A stretch of DNA of 64,000 bases from Malurus cyaneus samueli (GCA_009741485.1 CM019217.1:40080902-40144901); one strand, 5' to 3'. Counted from the first letter of the stretch, positions 22,801-34,049 are shown. Numbers and translations: made by a program. The notes: generated by a model from the letters alone, not told the origin.

Positions 22801-25800
22801 AAATAAAAGAAAATGTAGTGTAAAACTTTCTGAATGTAAAATAATTTGTTGCTAAAGATAGATTTGTGTTGTATTGCCTGAAACGTAGTTTTAAAAAATC
22901 TCATGTATTTTCATGATTCCTCTAAATCACCTTTTGTTCGACTTACAGATCTTACAGTATCTGACTTCAGAAATCAAAGAAATAGTATATTGTTCTTTGC
23001 AGAAGGTATGAAGTGCCTCAGAGCTTGAAAAGCAGTGTTTGCTTGCTGAGCTGAGGAAGGCTCCGTTGGGAGAGTTGATATAAGCTTCCTGACCTTGAAA
23101 GGTTTAAAGTTTGCAGTCAGTGATATTATATAGTGCTGACTGATCACAGGTCTTGAAGATTTTGTGTTGTCTAGTATTTCTGCCAGGCATGCGTTGCTCC
23201 AAAATAATAAGATGAAAGGAAGAAACAGTTCTGTTCATGATAATAAAAGAACTTTTCTGCAGCTGAGAAATTACTCATATAGAGCCTTTATCTTCTCTGT
23301 TTCCCTGTAATGTTTTTTTCTAATTGCACTTTAAAATGGCTTCTTTGCCTTCCTTTTGCTCATAATCACAAAGATTGGTGTGTCTTTATGGTTTTCTTGT
23401 GCCGTATAGAGGTTGAACTTCAGTTCTGTGGTTAGGGATTGAGGCATGATGTATCTCCAGATGACTTGCCAGTTCTCTCGTGGGTAATGCGTAAGGATTT
23501 CTGAAGCCCAGGCAGCTGATGCCAATGGTTATGTAGTTTTTTGTAGTTATTGCTACTTGATTGTTGCTGATTTGATGCATACGTAAAAAAACCCTTGGTT
23601 ATTAGAGCGCTGACTGAATACATTCCACACTGAACACATTGGTGTGGTTGCATTTTGCAAGGAAGGATTTTCAGCACTGCGCTGTTTTGTACAATTTTTT
23701 TCTGTACGGATAAGGATTGTACCTTGACATTTCAGACCAAAGCACATTAAATTTATGAGCAGTATGGAAAAAACCTTCAACAGACTACTGGCGATGTAAC
23801 TTAAATCTATGCTGCAAATTCTTTGCTTATCAAAGAATTTTCTTATCAAAGAAATTACTTGATTTTTAGTGAAGGCCTTTGCAGTGGATGAAATAAATTA
23901 TACTAACTCAAATTTATTTTGATGCTTGTCAGTAAAGACAGTTGAGTTTTTACTTTAAGTGTCTTTTGCCTTGCAAATTAATTTTATGTTTACAACAAAA
24001 TGGAAGGTGAAACCTGGTTATCTAGCTAACACTGTCCTTATAGGATTGTAAGCCAAACTTTGAGAGTCTTTTGGTTCTGAATTTGCTGTAGTTACACTAA
24101 AAGCCTGCGTCCTAGTGAATGAGTTCATCATTCTTTTCAGCTGAAGATTCATATTCTGAAACCAGAAGAATAAAAAGGTTGTGATTGTAGTCAGCAGTTA
24201 GCATAAAAAGTTGCAGTTAACTACCTCAATTCAGGTTCAAAGCAATTAAGGTTCAAAAGTATTTGTTGAGAGAGTATTGACCAAAACTTAATTTTAGCTG
24301 GATGAATGTTCAGTCATCACTCGAACTAGGAAGGTTTTTCAAGTCTAGTAAAATCCTAAGCTGATGTATGCATTACTATTTGCTTAGAAACAATATTAAA
24401 AAATAAATATGTCTTTGAAAACAGGAAGCTGCTGTTGTAGGAGATCTGATACCCTTCCTTTATCTGGATTGTCTAATTTGTGTTTTTTCTACTTTTAGGG
24501 AAAAAGGTTCAGATGCATCTTGGAAGAATGACCAAGAACCACCACCTGAAGTAACTATAAAGGATTTTTTTTTGTTTTTGATTACACAGGTTATATGTAG
24601 AAAAAATTCTGTGCAGAGCAACTAATTAGCAAGCTTATGTTTTTGTGCAGATGAGTTAAATATACCTCTTCATTGAAAGAAAAGATCATGTTCTACTTGG
24701 AAAGGTCTTGTAATGAGTGTAGAGAGTACTACCTGTCTGTCTACTTGCCTTATGCAGTTGGGAAGATATGTATGTTCAGTTCCTCTAGTCTTTCAAGAAC
24801 GTGTTTAACAACAGAAACGTTCAGTGTTGGGTAGCGGTGCTTTTACCTTGCCTAATAATTTTGCTTCTGCTAGGGAATTTTTGTCCCTGTCATCCTTTCA
24901 CAGCTAATTTGTCTTCAGTTTGCCACATGCAATTGTTTGTCTTTAAAGGCTCTTTTAGTACTCTGCAAACTTACTGCAGGGATGTATGTTTAAGTTGTCT
25001 GCTCTTCTGCTCGTGACACCTCCTCTGTTGTGTTCTTTGAATACCTTCTTAGTAAGCTTTCCTTACAGTTTGCTGTTACAAAACAGTAGTTTAATGGGAG
25101 GAGATGGGCTGCTTCCAAGGAAAGCAGTCATACAGGATTGTGTACAATTGAGAGCTTCGTGTGACCATTGACATCATTTACTATAGGATCTGTAAATGCT
25201 TCTTCAGTGACTCACACTATATTTTTTGTGATTATTCTCTTCAATAAGAATCACAAGGCTGGTAGTTTTATTGAGGTGTTTTCGTGGGATTTGTTTCATG
25301 GAGCAACACTTGAATCACTTTCCCTTGCAATTCCTAATTGAAGCATATCTCCAAAATAGCTGAAATTCCTAGAAGCCTCGTGTCTACCATAGTATTCTAA
25401 AAATATCTGTCTGCTTGTTTTGAATCTTCCAAATGCTTGCCTTTTTAGCGTAATTCTATGCTATGTAAAATGTGCATCTCACTCTCTTACTATGTAGGAA
25501 AGGTAGGTTTTGTGGTTTGGAGTTTTTTTTGGGGGAGGGAAGGCTAATGTTTATTTGGTTTTGTTTCCCCAGTGTTCCAGCTGATTTTTAGATGAAATAG
25601 AATAGACTATTTCAGTTGGAAGGAACCTACAGCAATTATCTGGTCTGACAAGTTCAGGGCTGACCATAAGCTGAAGCATGTAGAGAAGGGCATTGTCCAA
25701 ATGCCTCTTAAGTACTGACAGTATTAAATTTTGCATTCACAGTCCTCATCCCAGGATGGTTGTTCTGGCTTGAAGGATAGATGTTGTGATATGATTTTTT

Positions 25801-28800
25801 CTATGCTCAGTGATAGGTCCTGTAATGATTTATCAGTCTGTCAACCTGGAATGTTGCTTTTTCCACTGTAGTGAGTATGATGCATTTTGAAATTCTGCTT
25901 TTTCTTGCTGTGAATGGAACTGAGCTGTGCAGTGTTAAATTCTCACAAACAAGGCTTGTCTGTCAGTTCTCTCTGTAAATTACCTTTCTTTCTTCTGGAG
26001 ACATTGTCTCACAGAGAATCACAATTTGAGAATTAGAAGTGTTGCATCAGAATTCAACTTGTGGATGTGTTATCCATAGAGCTTTGAAAGACTTTGCTTT
26101 AGAAAGTTTTGACTAGTCTTGACTTACTTTCATTCAGCAATTTTCTAGTGGTGATGGGTCAAAATGCGAGTATTGGCTAATGGTGAGCTTTTTTTTTCTC
26201 AGTTACATTTTAAAAGCTGTTCAGGAGATAAGCTTGTAGTTGTATAATTTGAATTTGTAGGAACCAATGAATTTTTATTGTCCAAATACCAGTCAGTCGA
26301 ATCTTCTGCAGATATAGATTTATTGCTTTTTCCAAAGTTTGGTTTTTTTAATCAATTTTCTTGAGTTAAGTTTTCTGTACTTCACTATAGGAAGGAAGGA
26401 AGCTTGAACTGTCACTGATGGCAAGGGTGGACACTGATTGACTGATTTGTCTGTGTGCTCTGTTTTGGAAAAAAAACACATCTAACATCTTGTAATCCTC
26501 AATTAGCATAATCTTACAGTTAAAGCTTATACCACGCTGTCCCAAACTGTGACAGTTGATGAGCTGATAGATAGTAGCTTTTGCTGTGAAGGTGTAATAG
26601 CTGTTGACAAGGGTGCAGATTGAATTTTATGCTACTGATGCTTGAAATTGTCTCTTAGAGCCAGATCCTTTTAGAGACCTTAGCTTGCAGCTGATTTCTG
26701 GCCAGTCCCTATAGTAAACAGTGCACTTTTGGAGTCAGTTCTTTTTGTGATGGTGTGAAGCTTGATTTTTGTATGAATGTTAAATTAATCCATTCTGAGC
26801 TCTTCTTACTTGCTACTTTAAGGTATTTGGTAAACATTGGTTTTTCTGGCAGGCTCTTACCCAGCCCAGCTTATTTGTAGAGTCTTTAATGCAGTCTCTC
26901 CTAGCTTTGTCTTTGGGGTCAGAGGATGACAAAGTGTAGTCTATATGCTGCAAGGCTAGCAGGAGCAGATAACTGCAATTTTTCCGTGGGGTGTTCATTA
27001 TTTGTTCATTACTGGAGTGTGGTGTACTGGAGTTCTTAGAAAAAGCAGGAGTTAGTGAAAGATTTTAGTTCATGTATATATCATGTTGCTGTATTTCTTA
27101 TGGCTTTTTTTTTCTTAATCCAGTTACGTAGCAGAAAAAAACAGTTGTATTCAAAATTAACTTCTATGATACAATTTAAGCACTGTTATGGTGCAGTGTT
27201 TTTGAGATCCCTTCTCTATTGTATACTGAAATCCATAAGTAAGCAGCAAAGCCTCTACTTTCAGAATTGGGAAGGGGAGGGTGGGAACAAATCATGCCCC
27301 TTTTAAGTCATACGAGTGAGCTGTTTTTAGGGAACTTGCTAATACTGGCAGTTTTCTTCCCTGTCACTGATAAGTTATCTTTATTCTAAATGTACGTTAG
27401 GATTCAGAAGGTGGCAAAACCTTGTGTAGCAAGAAGAAAATGTTGCAGTGACTTTGAATCTGTTGTAAATGATATTCCTCAAAGCTGAAAATTTCTTCAG
27501 AATCAATGGAAAGCATTACTAAATATACTGCAGAAAATTCCAATATAGTGACAATTTTAGAGTACAAGTATTTTTTTAATATAGTTTGCTAAATTATGTA
27601 CTGGCTGCCAAGTTAATTTTAACTTATTTTAAAAATTCATGTTTTAATTCACTTAGTCTGCAGTTGCTCTTCAAAAGCTTGTACTGCAGGAGCCAGCCAG
27701 CTCCTTCTTTTGCCATCTAGTCAATCAGATATTTGTGTTCAGCACTTAAATGTTGCTCTTTTTAGGAAAATTAGAATTACTGAGTCTTGCATTACTTGTC
27801 CTGCATGAAGTTTTTGGAGTGTTAATGTTTTTCTTGTGCTGAGAAGCCAGCTGATTATTATTTTCTTTAACCAGGCTTTGGATTTCAGTGATGATGAAAA
27901 AGAAAGAGAGGCGAAACAGAAGAAAAAGAAGCCTCAAAAAGGAAGGAAGAACCTTAGATCAGAAACAATTCCATCAGGTAGGTAAATGCTATGGGAGAAT
28001 GTTTTTGTCTGGTAAACTGAATTTGCAATGGACATTATTTCTATCTTAATGATTGAACTTTTATGCAGTTAATTGTAATTCTGTATTTTTTCAAAGTTAT
28101 ATTTGTGAATTTGTGGCTACATTCCTAACTTTTTGTTTAGAAGAAAAATTAATTTGTATTCTGTTCAAATGGAAACCCTGTGGAAGGGAAGTGGTATAGC
28201 AGCAGAGCAGTTGTCAGGAGAGTCAAAAGCTCTTAGAACAGTGTTGGTTGACACAGTGAGGATACTGAACATATGCCACCATTTGGAGCTAGAGCCTGCT
28301 TATTTGGCATTCAGCCAAAGCCTTTGAGTACTGGGAGAAGACACAGGAAGGCCATGTGCAATTTTTGGAAACCCACTTTGGCAATAAAGGAGGAGAGACA
28401 GGTCTTAGATGGAGAATTTATTCCTCTGTCTGAAAAGGAAGCTCTACTTCACCCATGACATATAAATGTTCTTCTAAATAACTCTTACTTGTGTAGCCTA
28501 CTGAGAACCTGTTTAGCTAATGCAGTATTAGATAAACAAAGCTGTGTATAGGTTTTCATAATACGAATAGCCTTCTTTATCCTCCTTTCCCCTGCTGTTG
28601 TCATATCTGTTCCAGGTGTATGTTTACAGCAGTGCTCTGTTTAAAATAACCAAATTTTCTCCTCTCTCATGCCACTCTACTGGCAAAATTTCATTTTTTG
28701 ATTGCCATTTTGGTTGAATAATTCATATTGCAGCCCCCTTTTTCTGTTCTCACTGGTTTGCTGCTGCTGCATGCTTTTTGTACCACTTTTTAAACACAGT

Positions 28801-30952
28801 TCACTCTCAATTCTTTACCCTCTTCTGCAGCTTGAATCAGATTCCTTCAGCAAGGTGCTTCCCCCACTGAATTTCTTGGACAGGTTCCTCCTGTGAGTTT
28901 GCTTCCTTTGTAAAGCTGATATACACTGTGCCCCACTGAAACCCTTTTCTCATGATCTGGGAGATCAGTACCTGTCCTTTTACACTTTTGGTACAACACA
29001 GTGTTATCAGCACAGTCCTCCATTGTATCAATCATATAAAGCTGCATTCTTCCTTGGACTGGCTTTTGCCTAGAATTTTGACAGGTTTTTTTTTTTCCCT
29101 TAAGAGATGGATCTGAGTTGTGCTGTACTTCGTCTTCATTACTGATGGTTGTTTTCTCCCAGTTTCTCTGGCTTATGCATGTTTTGCACCACATCCTTGT
29201 TCTGCTGGCTTATTGCAGAGTGCCTTTGCCTAGGGCTTGCTGAGGCTGTTCCTGAACCATGTTCTATAACTGAGAACACAACAGGAGGAACTGTTGTACT
29301 CGTTCAAGGGAGATAGATTATGATTTGCAGTGGTTTTTTTGTAAACAACGTGGCACAAATTGAAATTTGTGTGCAATTTGTTTTGTCTATAGAATTCAAC
29401 AGCAAGGATATGTCACATACTGAGGCACAGAGACAGTCTCAGATGGAGTTTTACATGGTTGCATCTGCATAAAAATCTGAGTATATTAAAATTGTCTTCT
29501 TGTTACAGTATTTGGTAGAAGGAGAACAAAAATACTTATTCAAGTACTATAGTGCTTCCAAGAGGCCTGCTTATACCGAAGGAGTCTTAACTCCTAATCA
29601 CCCATGAAAATGAGTGGGAATCATGCTGTCCCAAGTACCTTTCCAGACTTAGAAATATTTTCACGTTTGAAAAGCTAATGTAGTTGAGTGCCAAGGATGA
29701 GGTTCATGCAGATTTTTAAATTTCAGTGATTTTATGCGGTGCTGTATTCCTGAATGCCTTTTTGCTCCCAGCCGTAAAATCCTTCTGAGGGTTTAGGTTC
29801 TACAGCTTTTTGAATGTCTTAGCAGCTTTTTGGAGAATTTTTAGTATTTCAGTGCTTTTCATTTTATCGCCCTAATCCCATTAAAACTCCTATGATATTT
29901 ATATAAAGGGGCAGTATATTTGTTGTGAGCATTAAATGTATATTTACAATGAGCTGTACAGGGAAAAATTAACCTTAGAAAGATTAATGCTGAAAGCTAA
30001 TTGGTTAGAGGTACAGACTGTCCTTTTTCTGATCGAGAAAGTTAATTTTATTAATTTGAGCTTGAATAATTTCTTTTGTCCTGTGTCTGTGCTGTAATAT
30101 CAACTTGGGACTGAAAGCTGTATACCCCTTTAGTGTAATGCAGTGTTGATTTATCTTCAGTTTTAAAATATATTTGTTTTTAAATCTTGTTTTAAATTAA
30201 AGCTTCCAAAATATTCAGAATTTGTGTGTCCCTGAGATCCCTTTATACAAATGGGAATCCTGGAGGAAAAGAAGGTGAAATTTCTTTATTTTAAAGACTG
30301 AATCCAACTCTCAGGGTCATCCTTCTCATATTACTCCAATCAATCAAGATGAGTTACTAAACAATGAATTTGCCAGTATTATGTATTACTTGCCTGGATT
30401 ATTTGTTGATAAGATTACTTTTCACATTTCCTTGACTTTAGCTTGAAAGATTTGTAAGGGCTAAAATTGGAAGATTATTTTGATCTTTCCAAAATAATAT
30501 TACAGCTTTGCGTGTGGGTTCTTACATTTGTTTATTCTTTAGGTGAGAATTCAGGACTTCAACAATCAGTACACCAGCCTCCTTCAAGTAATTTGAGACC
30601 ACAACGTGGCAGAGGGTTCTCCAGGGATTCCCTTCCTCCTCCACCAGGCCCTCGAGGGTTCTTTAGACCAAAATTAAGACCACCACAGCTGTACTCCTCA
30701 GACAAGAGGATGCACCAGGAATCACCAGTGTTTCCACAACCTCCTAGAAAAGAAAATCCAATGATGCAACAGTATTCCTTTCCTCCTCCAGTGTTTGGTT
30801 CTGTCAATGATGGGCATCAGTTCCGCCCTCCGCCTTCAAATACGAATGTGATGTGGAGAGGCCCAAGCACGTACAACTCATCGTATTCATTTGTGCCACC
30901 TCCGCCACCACCTCCTCCAGATAGCCATCCTCCTCAGTTCAGGCCTTACTAA
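13662..30952 (+). CDS. NAF1: NAF1 gene, eight coding exons (whole span)
   Basis: Encodes the NAF1 assembly factor, a nuclear protein that binds dyskerin in place of GAR1 while H/ACA snoRNPs, scaRNPs and the telomerase RNP are assembled (family knowledge). Eight exons are visible. Exons 2-8 (1033 bp) join in phase across GT-AG introns and match vertebrate NAF1 from memory along their whole length: acidic/serine segment, KTKDEL, IILPDDVELK, VSSIIEQL, PPVNEE, AAGKIFEIFGP, MYFAPS, SDASWKNDQEPPPE, ALDFSDDEKE, then a proline-rich end. With exon 1 the protein is about 419 aa, against 494 aa for human NAF1 from memory. Introns are 936-3578 bp. One anomaly: exon 1 from its ATG is 226 bp where 227 (mod 3) is needed, so an indel is present in exon 1. 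Identity is very secure; the N terminus is not. Confidence 0.95.
13888..15585 (+). other. NAF1 intron 1
   Basis: GT-AG intron of 1698 bp. Its first 160 bp are still CpG island. Poly-T-rich stretches lie at about 14830-14892 and 15441-15458. ORFs overlapping the exon 1 donor (to 14104 and 14289) are read-through of this intron. I see no mobile element or RNA gene in it. Confidence 0.85.
15586..15715 (+). CDS. NAF1: NAF1 exon 2 (acidic/serine-rich segment)
   Basis: Acceptor TTTATTCAG ends at 15585 and donor GTAAGT starts at 15716. The first base completes the serine codon split with exon 1, then 43 codons read DADSHSSATFSSSLSP, VSDEDD and end KTKDELTLD. This is the short avian version of the long Ser/Asp tract of mammalian NAF1, followed by the conserved KTKDEL motif that precedes the core domain. 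The exon ends on a codon boundary, matching the start of exon 3. Confidence 0.93.
15716..16721 (+). other. NAF1 intron 2
   Basis: GT-AG intron of 1006 bp. About 16195-16280 resembles the end region of an avian endogenous-retrovirus family (listed separately); nothing else recognised. Confidence 0.85.
16195..16280 (+). repeat. possible short endogenous-retrovirus fragment in intron 2
   Basis: The stretch from ATTGTCAGCACTGTTTGCAG through AGCACAAGTCCAAAACACAG to the GAGGAAAATTG end reads like a phrase I associate with the ends of avian retroviral repeats (stored knowledge, not searched). It is short and has no visible boundaries. Low confidence. Confidence 0.3.
16722..16815 (+). CDS. NAF1: NAF1 exon 3 (start of Gar1/Naf1 core domain)
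   Basis: Acceptor TTTCCAG ends at 16721 and donor GTAGGC starts at 16816. It reads ALPPVEDLQIILPDDVELK followed by LFGTVSSIIEQL plus one base of the next valine codon. This is the N-terminal strand region of the Gar1/Naf1 RNA-binding core. The one-base overhang is completed by the TA that opens exon 4 (Val), so the phase is confirmed on both sides. Confidence 0.95.
16816..19740 (+). other. NAF1 intron 3
   Basis: GT-AG intron of 2925 bp, AT-rich, with a long polypyrimidine tract before exon 4. ORFs of 64-82 codons at 18205-18819 have no recognisable similarity. No repeat recognised. Confidence 0.85.
19741..19823 (+). CDS. NAF1: NAF1 exon 4 (core domain)
   Basis: A strong polypyrimidine tract and TTTTAG end at 19740; donor GTGCGT starts at 19824. 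It reads (V)IIESLSGLPPVNEESIIF then KEDRHAAGK, the central part of the Gar1/Naf1 core. The exon ends on a codon boundary, just before IFEIFGP in exon 5, as in mammalian NAF1. Confidence 0.95.
19824..20759 (+). other. NAF1 intron 4
   Basis: GT-AG intron of 936 bp, AT-rich. Short minus-strand ORFs at 20189-20430 show no recognisable similarity. Nothing else seen. Confidence 0.85.
20760..20920 (+). CDS. NAF1: NAF1 exon 5 (core domain, second half)
   Basis: Acceptor TTCTTTCAG ends at 20759 and donor GTGAGT starts at 20921. It encodes IFEIFGPVLHPFYVIRFNG, then SDHIKAKGINVQDSMYFAPS and VKDFTQYVFAEKLK plus two bases (CA). IFEIFGPV and MYFAPS are the most recognisable signatures of the Naf1 branch of the Gar1/Naf1 fold. 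The CA is completed by the first G of exon 6 to give Gln. Confidence 0.96.
20921..24498 (+). other. NAF1 intron 5 (largest intron)
   Basis: GT-AG intron of 3578 bp. It holds a cluster of overlapping minus-strand ORFs at about 23331-23849 (listed separately). The rest is AT-rich with nothing recognised. Confidence 0.85.
23331..23849 (-). other. cluster of overlapping minus-strand ORFs in NAF1 intron 5, origin unknown
   Basis: Four open frames of 64-98 codons overlap within about 520 bp antisense to NAF1. Frames include QPHQCVQCGMYS, vaguely like half of a zinc finger, and RNPYALPTRELASHLEIHH. No frame is open throughout and I do not recognise a family. A decayed retrocopy or mobile-element relic would look like this, and so would chance. 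Confidence 0.25.
24499..24550 (+). CDS. NAF1: NAF1 exon 6 (short; end of core)
   Basis: Acceptor CTACTTTTAG ends at 24498 and donor GTAACT starts at 24551. At 52 bp it is too short to stand out as an ORF. It completes the split Gln codon and reads EKGSDASWKNDQEPPPE, which is nearly identical to the mammalian sequence at this point. The exon ends on a codon boundary, in phase with exon 7. Confidence 0.95.
24551..27874 (+). other. NAF1 intron 6
   Basis: GT-AG intron of 3324 bp. Contains an old minus-strand CR1 fragment at about 25594-25765 (listed separately). The remainder is AT-rich, unrecognised sequence. Confidence 0.85.
25594..25765 (-). mobile_element. CR1 LINE 3' fragment (old) in NAF1 intron 6
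   Basis: Reads GAATAGACTATTTCAGTTGG then AAGGAACCTACAGCAATTAT on the + strand, the reverse complement of the CR1 3' end (the avian phrase around TTGGAAGGGACCTACAACGA). It runs on through the CTTAAGTACTGACAG region. Diverged and 5'-truncated, so an old copy. Confidence 0.75.
27875..27977 (+). CDS. NAF1: NAF1 exon 7 (acidic patch and basic tail)
   Basis: Acceptor TTTAACCAG ends at 27874 and donor GTAGGT starts at 27978. It encodes ALDFSDDEKEREAK followed by the lysine/arginine-rich QKKKKPQKGRKNLR and then SETIPS. The acidic patch fits a casein-kinase-type phosphosite and the basic run could serve as a nuclear localisation signal; both roles are inferred from composition. One base carries over to form Gly with the GT opening exon 8. 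Confidence 0.94.
27978..30542 (+). other. NAF1 intron 7
   Basis: GT-AG intron of 2565 bp. It has a 115-codon minus-strand ORF at 28847-29194 and plus-strand ORFs at 28133-28458, none recognised. The last 76 bp before the acceptor are open in the exon 8 frame by chance. Confidence 0.85.
30543..30952 (+). CDS. NAF1: NAF1 exon 8 (proline-rich C terminus, stop)
   Basis: Acceptor TTATTCTTTAG ends at 30542; stop TAA is at 30950-30952. It reads (G)ENSGLQQSVHQPPSSNLRP, an RGRGF/RGFFRP arginine-aromatic segment, PMMQQYSFPPPVFG, and a run of nine prolines shortly before the final SHPPQFRPY. Human NAF1 ends in a similar Pro-rich tail (PMMQQYSFPPPVF corresponds to its IMPQYPFPLPVF), and the avian tail is about 20 residues shorter. 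The open frame continues upstream of the acceptor to 30467, but that stretch lacks NAF1 similarity and is intron. Confidence 0.95.
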
Positions 30953-31290
30953 GTTTCCCTACATGTCCATGTTGAGCATTGCAGTTTATAGGGAGAAAGA
31001 ACAGGTTGCCAAGACTGTTCCTTTATCTTGGAGTTGCTTTCTTTTACTACAGCAGTAGAACAAATGCAGAGTATTCTGCTTTGTGAGACATCCATAGAAT
31101 TTTTTTTTCTACATATGTTTTCTGTTTCCTAAAATAAATTTATATGATAAAAGTAACTGAATATTAAGTAATGGTTTATTTTTATATTATCTACTACTTC
31201 TAAGCTGATAAATAAAAGCCTTTTGGAGACTGGTATGTATTGGTAGAAATCTATTTTGTAATAAATGTAAGAGTTTATGTAACTGCTGTT
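30953..31290 (+). other. NAF1 3' UTR with candidate polyadenylation signals
   Basis: AT-rich sequence after the stop codon. AATAAA hexamers lie at 31133-31138, 31211-31216 and 31260-31265, so transcripts could end at about 31150, 31235 or 31285. Which site is used cannot be told from sequence alone. Confidence 0.7.
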
Positions 31291-33905
31291 AAGTAGTGAT
31301 GAGGATATTTCACATAGACAATATTTTAATATTTTTTAGAATGGTGGTGTATTGATATGCTAAATAATTTTTCTCGATTTCTGTAAATTTTGAAACCTAC
31401 TTGGGATCTGAAAATCTGACATCTAAATTTTGAGGTAGGCTTTCCACCATATATAAGGTGTAAATCACTATCTGACTTCCAATACTTCACTAATTTCATG
31501 TTAACTAAAAGCTCATCTGGATTGTGCTAATTTGAAAACAGCTGGAGTAGCTAGCTCTGGGTTTGGACCAGCAACTGACTTACTGTGCCACATTTAGTGT
31601 TCTGCAGTGGTTGTAGATTAAACTCTTCATGAGATGTTTTGCATTTAATTACAATGTGAAACAAGCATAATTTCTCTAGCTTGTCTCTAGCTTCTCTAGC
31701 TCCTAATTTAGAGATACCCTTTAATACCTACTAGAGTGTGCAGTCAGCCTTTCTAGGAAGAAGTCATCAGGTCTGTCAGGGAAAGTGCCATTTCATAACT
31801 CCCTTATTTAAATTTGTAAATGCAGATGGTACTAGATTGTTGTTTGATTGTGCTTACAGTCAGAATTGTCTCTTCTGAAATTGAGATTCATCCAGTTCTC
31901 CCAGCTTATTTCTGGAAGGAAGGTGAAGTTGTCAACCAAGGATCACTTGGAACAGCCTCCACCTGTCCAAAGAGTCAGTCCTACAACTGCACTTATTTAG
32001 TCTCTGAAAGTGAGTGCCTGCCTAGGATGGATACCTTACACTGTATCAATATTTCATAAGCAGGAGGAAAAAAAAAATCGAGGGACACACATTTTTGACT
32101 GAAGTGTCATGACTAGTGACGATTTTCAAATTTTTTCTAATAATGTCACCTTTAACTGATAAAAGTGTGCAGTATGTAATAAAAGCTGTGCAGGTGTTGC
32201 TTGGATTTAAGATCCAAATAGCTTTAAGAATGAAGCAAAATTTTAATGCATGGAAGGAGGGACCATGTTGTTAAGATGGTGTGGCTCAGAACTAGAATTT
32301 CATTTCAGACTTGAAAGTTTGCTCTGATATAAGTGACAATATTATTTGATACGCAAAACTGTTTCATAGGTGTGCAACTGAGAAGATTATATAGGTGTCA
32401 GTTTATGGCAAGCAGGACTGTCTAGTGGCAACAGATAGTTTCAGAACAAGCATTCTAGACATCAATGTCTAACTCGGATCCTGCAGATTATTTTTTTTTT
32501 GCAGTTAAAAGAATGTCCAGTTCTAGTCTGCTGCAAATGTTCATGTTTCAGGGAAAAGGAGAAAGGGCTGCATTTCTGGCTATTGAGCTGTAAGCCAGCT
32601 ATTACCATTCCTATTGATAGGGGGTGTTAACAGTGATAAGGATGTCACAAGTGAATTGCCAAATGTAAACATGTTTTCAAGTCAATTATATAGTAAGGAG
32701 GAAGAAACTGTCAACATCACATTCAGACTTGGGATGTCAGTGGATTGCTGTGTGTCCCTGGCACAGGCATCATTGGCCTCAGCATCCAAAGTGCTGGTTG
32801 AAGAGTAAACACCAAGAAAAGGAGTGAGGTGCTAGGAAGTGCAGGTTAAACAGTCTTAATTATTACTACTATCACAACTGGGTTTTTCTTATGTACAGTT
32901 CTTTTTTATGTACCGTTATGTACAGGTTTTTTTTTTCTGCAGTTACTGAATCTGGACTAATAAGTCTTTGATTAATCTGTTTGCTTTTATACTAAGGTGT
33001 TCTCCTTTTCCATAACAATACTTTTTCGTTTAACAAAGCCCAGTATAAAACTGGATTACCAGAATATAGTCTGACAGAAATACATTGCAATCTAAACTGT
33101 TAGTTATGGTTGTTAAGTGCAATACTGTTTTTGTGTGCACTTGCCTGTTTATTATGTTGAATCAAATTTTGCAGGTGTTCTGCATTTAGTAACTTTGAAT
33201 TGTCTTTAGTTCTTCTTAAATTTATTTGGTAGCTAGGTATGGTTACTGAGTTAGAAATATTTGGAGGATTGATTTCCTTCCCCCAAAACAATGTTACACC
33301 CTATGTCCCTTCAACCAAACAGGCATTGCTCTAGGTTGTTAGAGTAGTGCTATCCTAATCTGAAAAATAGAGCTAATGTAACTTGAAAAAAAATCTTGAA
33401 TGTAATAATTGTTTATTAAGTTTTTTCATACGGTTGTTTGTCAGTGGTATTCCACAGATGCTGTCAGACGCTGGCTCAGCGTGCTGGCTACTGAGTAAGC
33501 AGTTGCTGTAGTTCGGAGAGATTGGGACCTGAGGGTTGGCAAGTTCAGCCCTTTCGGGAAGGAAAATAAAAACTATATGTTTGATGGAAAAATGGATGTC
33601 ATGGAAATACTTACTTTGTATCTTTAACTGTTGGATAAGTGTGCACTCTTGGTCCACAGGACTGTAAAGCCTAAGCTGTAAAACTTGGGAAAAGTGGTCT
33701 GATATTTTAGTGGCAAGAACAACTAGTTTAGTTTGGGCTCTTACTTTAAATTCAAGGTGTTCTGTGGAAATCTGTGTTGCTGTGTTATGTCAAATGTTGC
33801 TGCATTAAAGTGTTGGAGCAATATGCTCTGATAAGATTAAAGCTCACCTGCTGTACTGTTTTCATTCTGGACCACCAGATCCATCCTAGACCCAAGGATA
33901 GGTCA
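31291..33905. other. intergenic downstream of NAF1
   Basis: AT-rich. Short ORFs at 31820-32059, 32614-32808 and 33373-33657 show no recognisable similarity. Minor local repeats of TCTCTAGCT occur at about 31670-31700. No gene recognised. Confidence 0.65.
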
Positions 33906-33907
33906 CA

Positions 33908-34045
33908 GGTTCACAGAATGTTCTGAGTTGGAAGATTCTCATAAGGATCATTGAGTCCAACTCATAAGTAAACGACTCATACAGGGATTGAACCCACAAC
34001 TTTGGTGTTATTAGCACCATACTTTAACCAGCTGAGCAAATCTCA
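33908..34045 (-). mobile_element. tRNA-Ile-derived SINE with CR1-like tail (TguSINE1 type)
   Basis: The minus strand reads GCTCAGCTGGTTAAAGTATG, GTGCTAATAACACCAAAG, then TTGTGGGTTCAATCCC. This is a tRNA-Ile(AAT) body with anticodon-loop text (CTAATAAC) and a B box (GGTTCAATCC). It is followed by a CR1-like 3' tail (TTGGACTCAATGATCC to CAGAACATTCTGTGAACC). A tRNA-Ile head on a CR1 tail is the known build of zebra-finch TguSINE1. Decayed, so not a functional tRNA gene. Confidence 0.85.
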
Positions 34046-34049
34046 GTAT

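Noticed and set aside
30467..30542. Upstream extension of the exon 8 open frame with an ATG
   Set aside because: Chance open intron sequence before a good acceptor. The exon 7 phase and the conserved protein require the splice at 30543.
33990..34045. Possible tRNA-Ile gene on the minus strand
   Set aside because: The tRNA-like body is decayed and runs into a CR1-like tail, so it is the head of a SINE.
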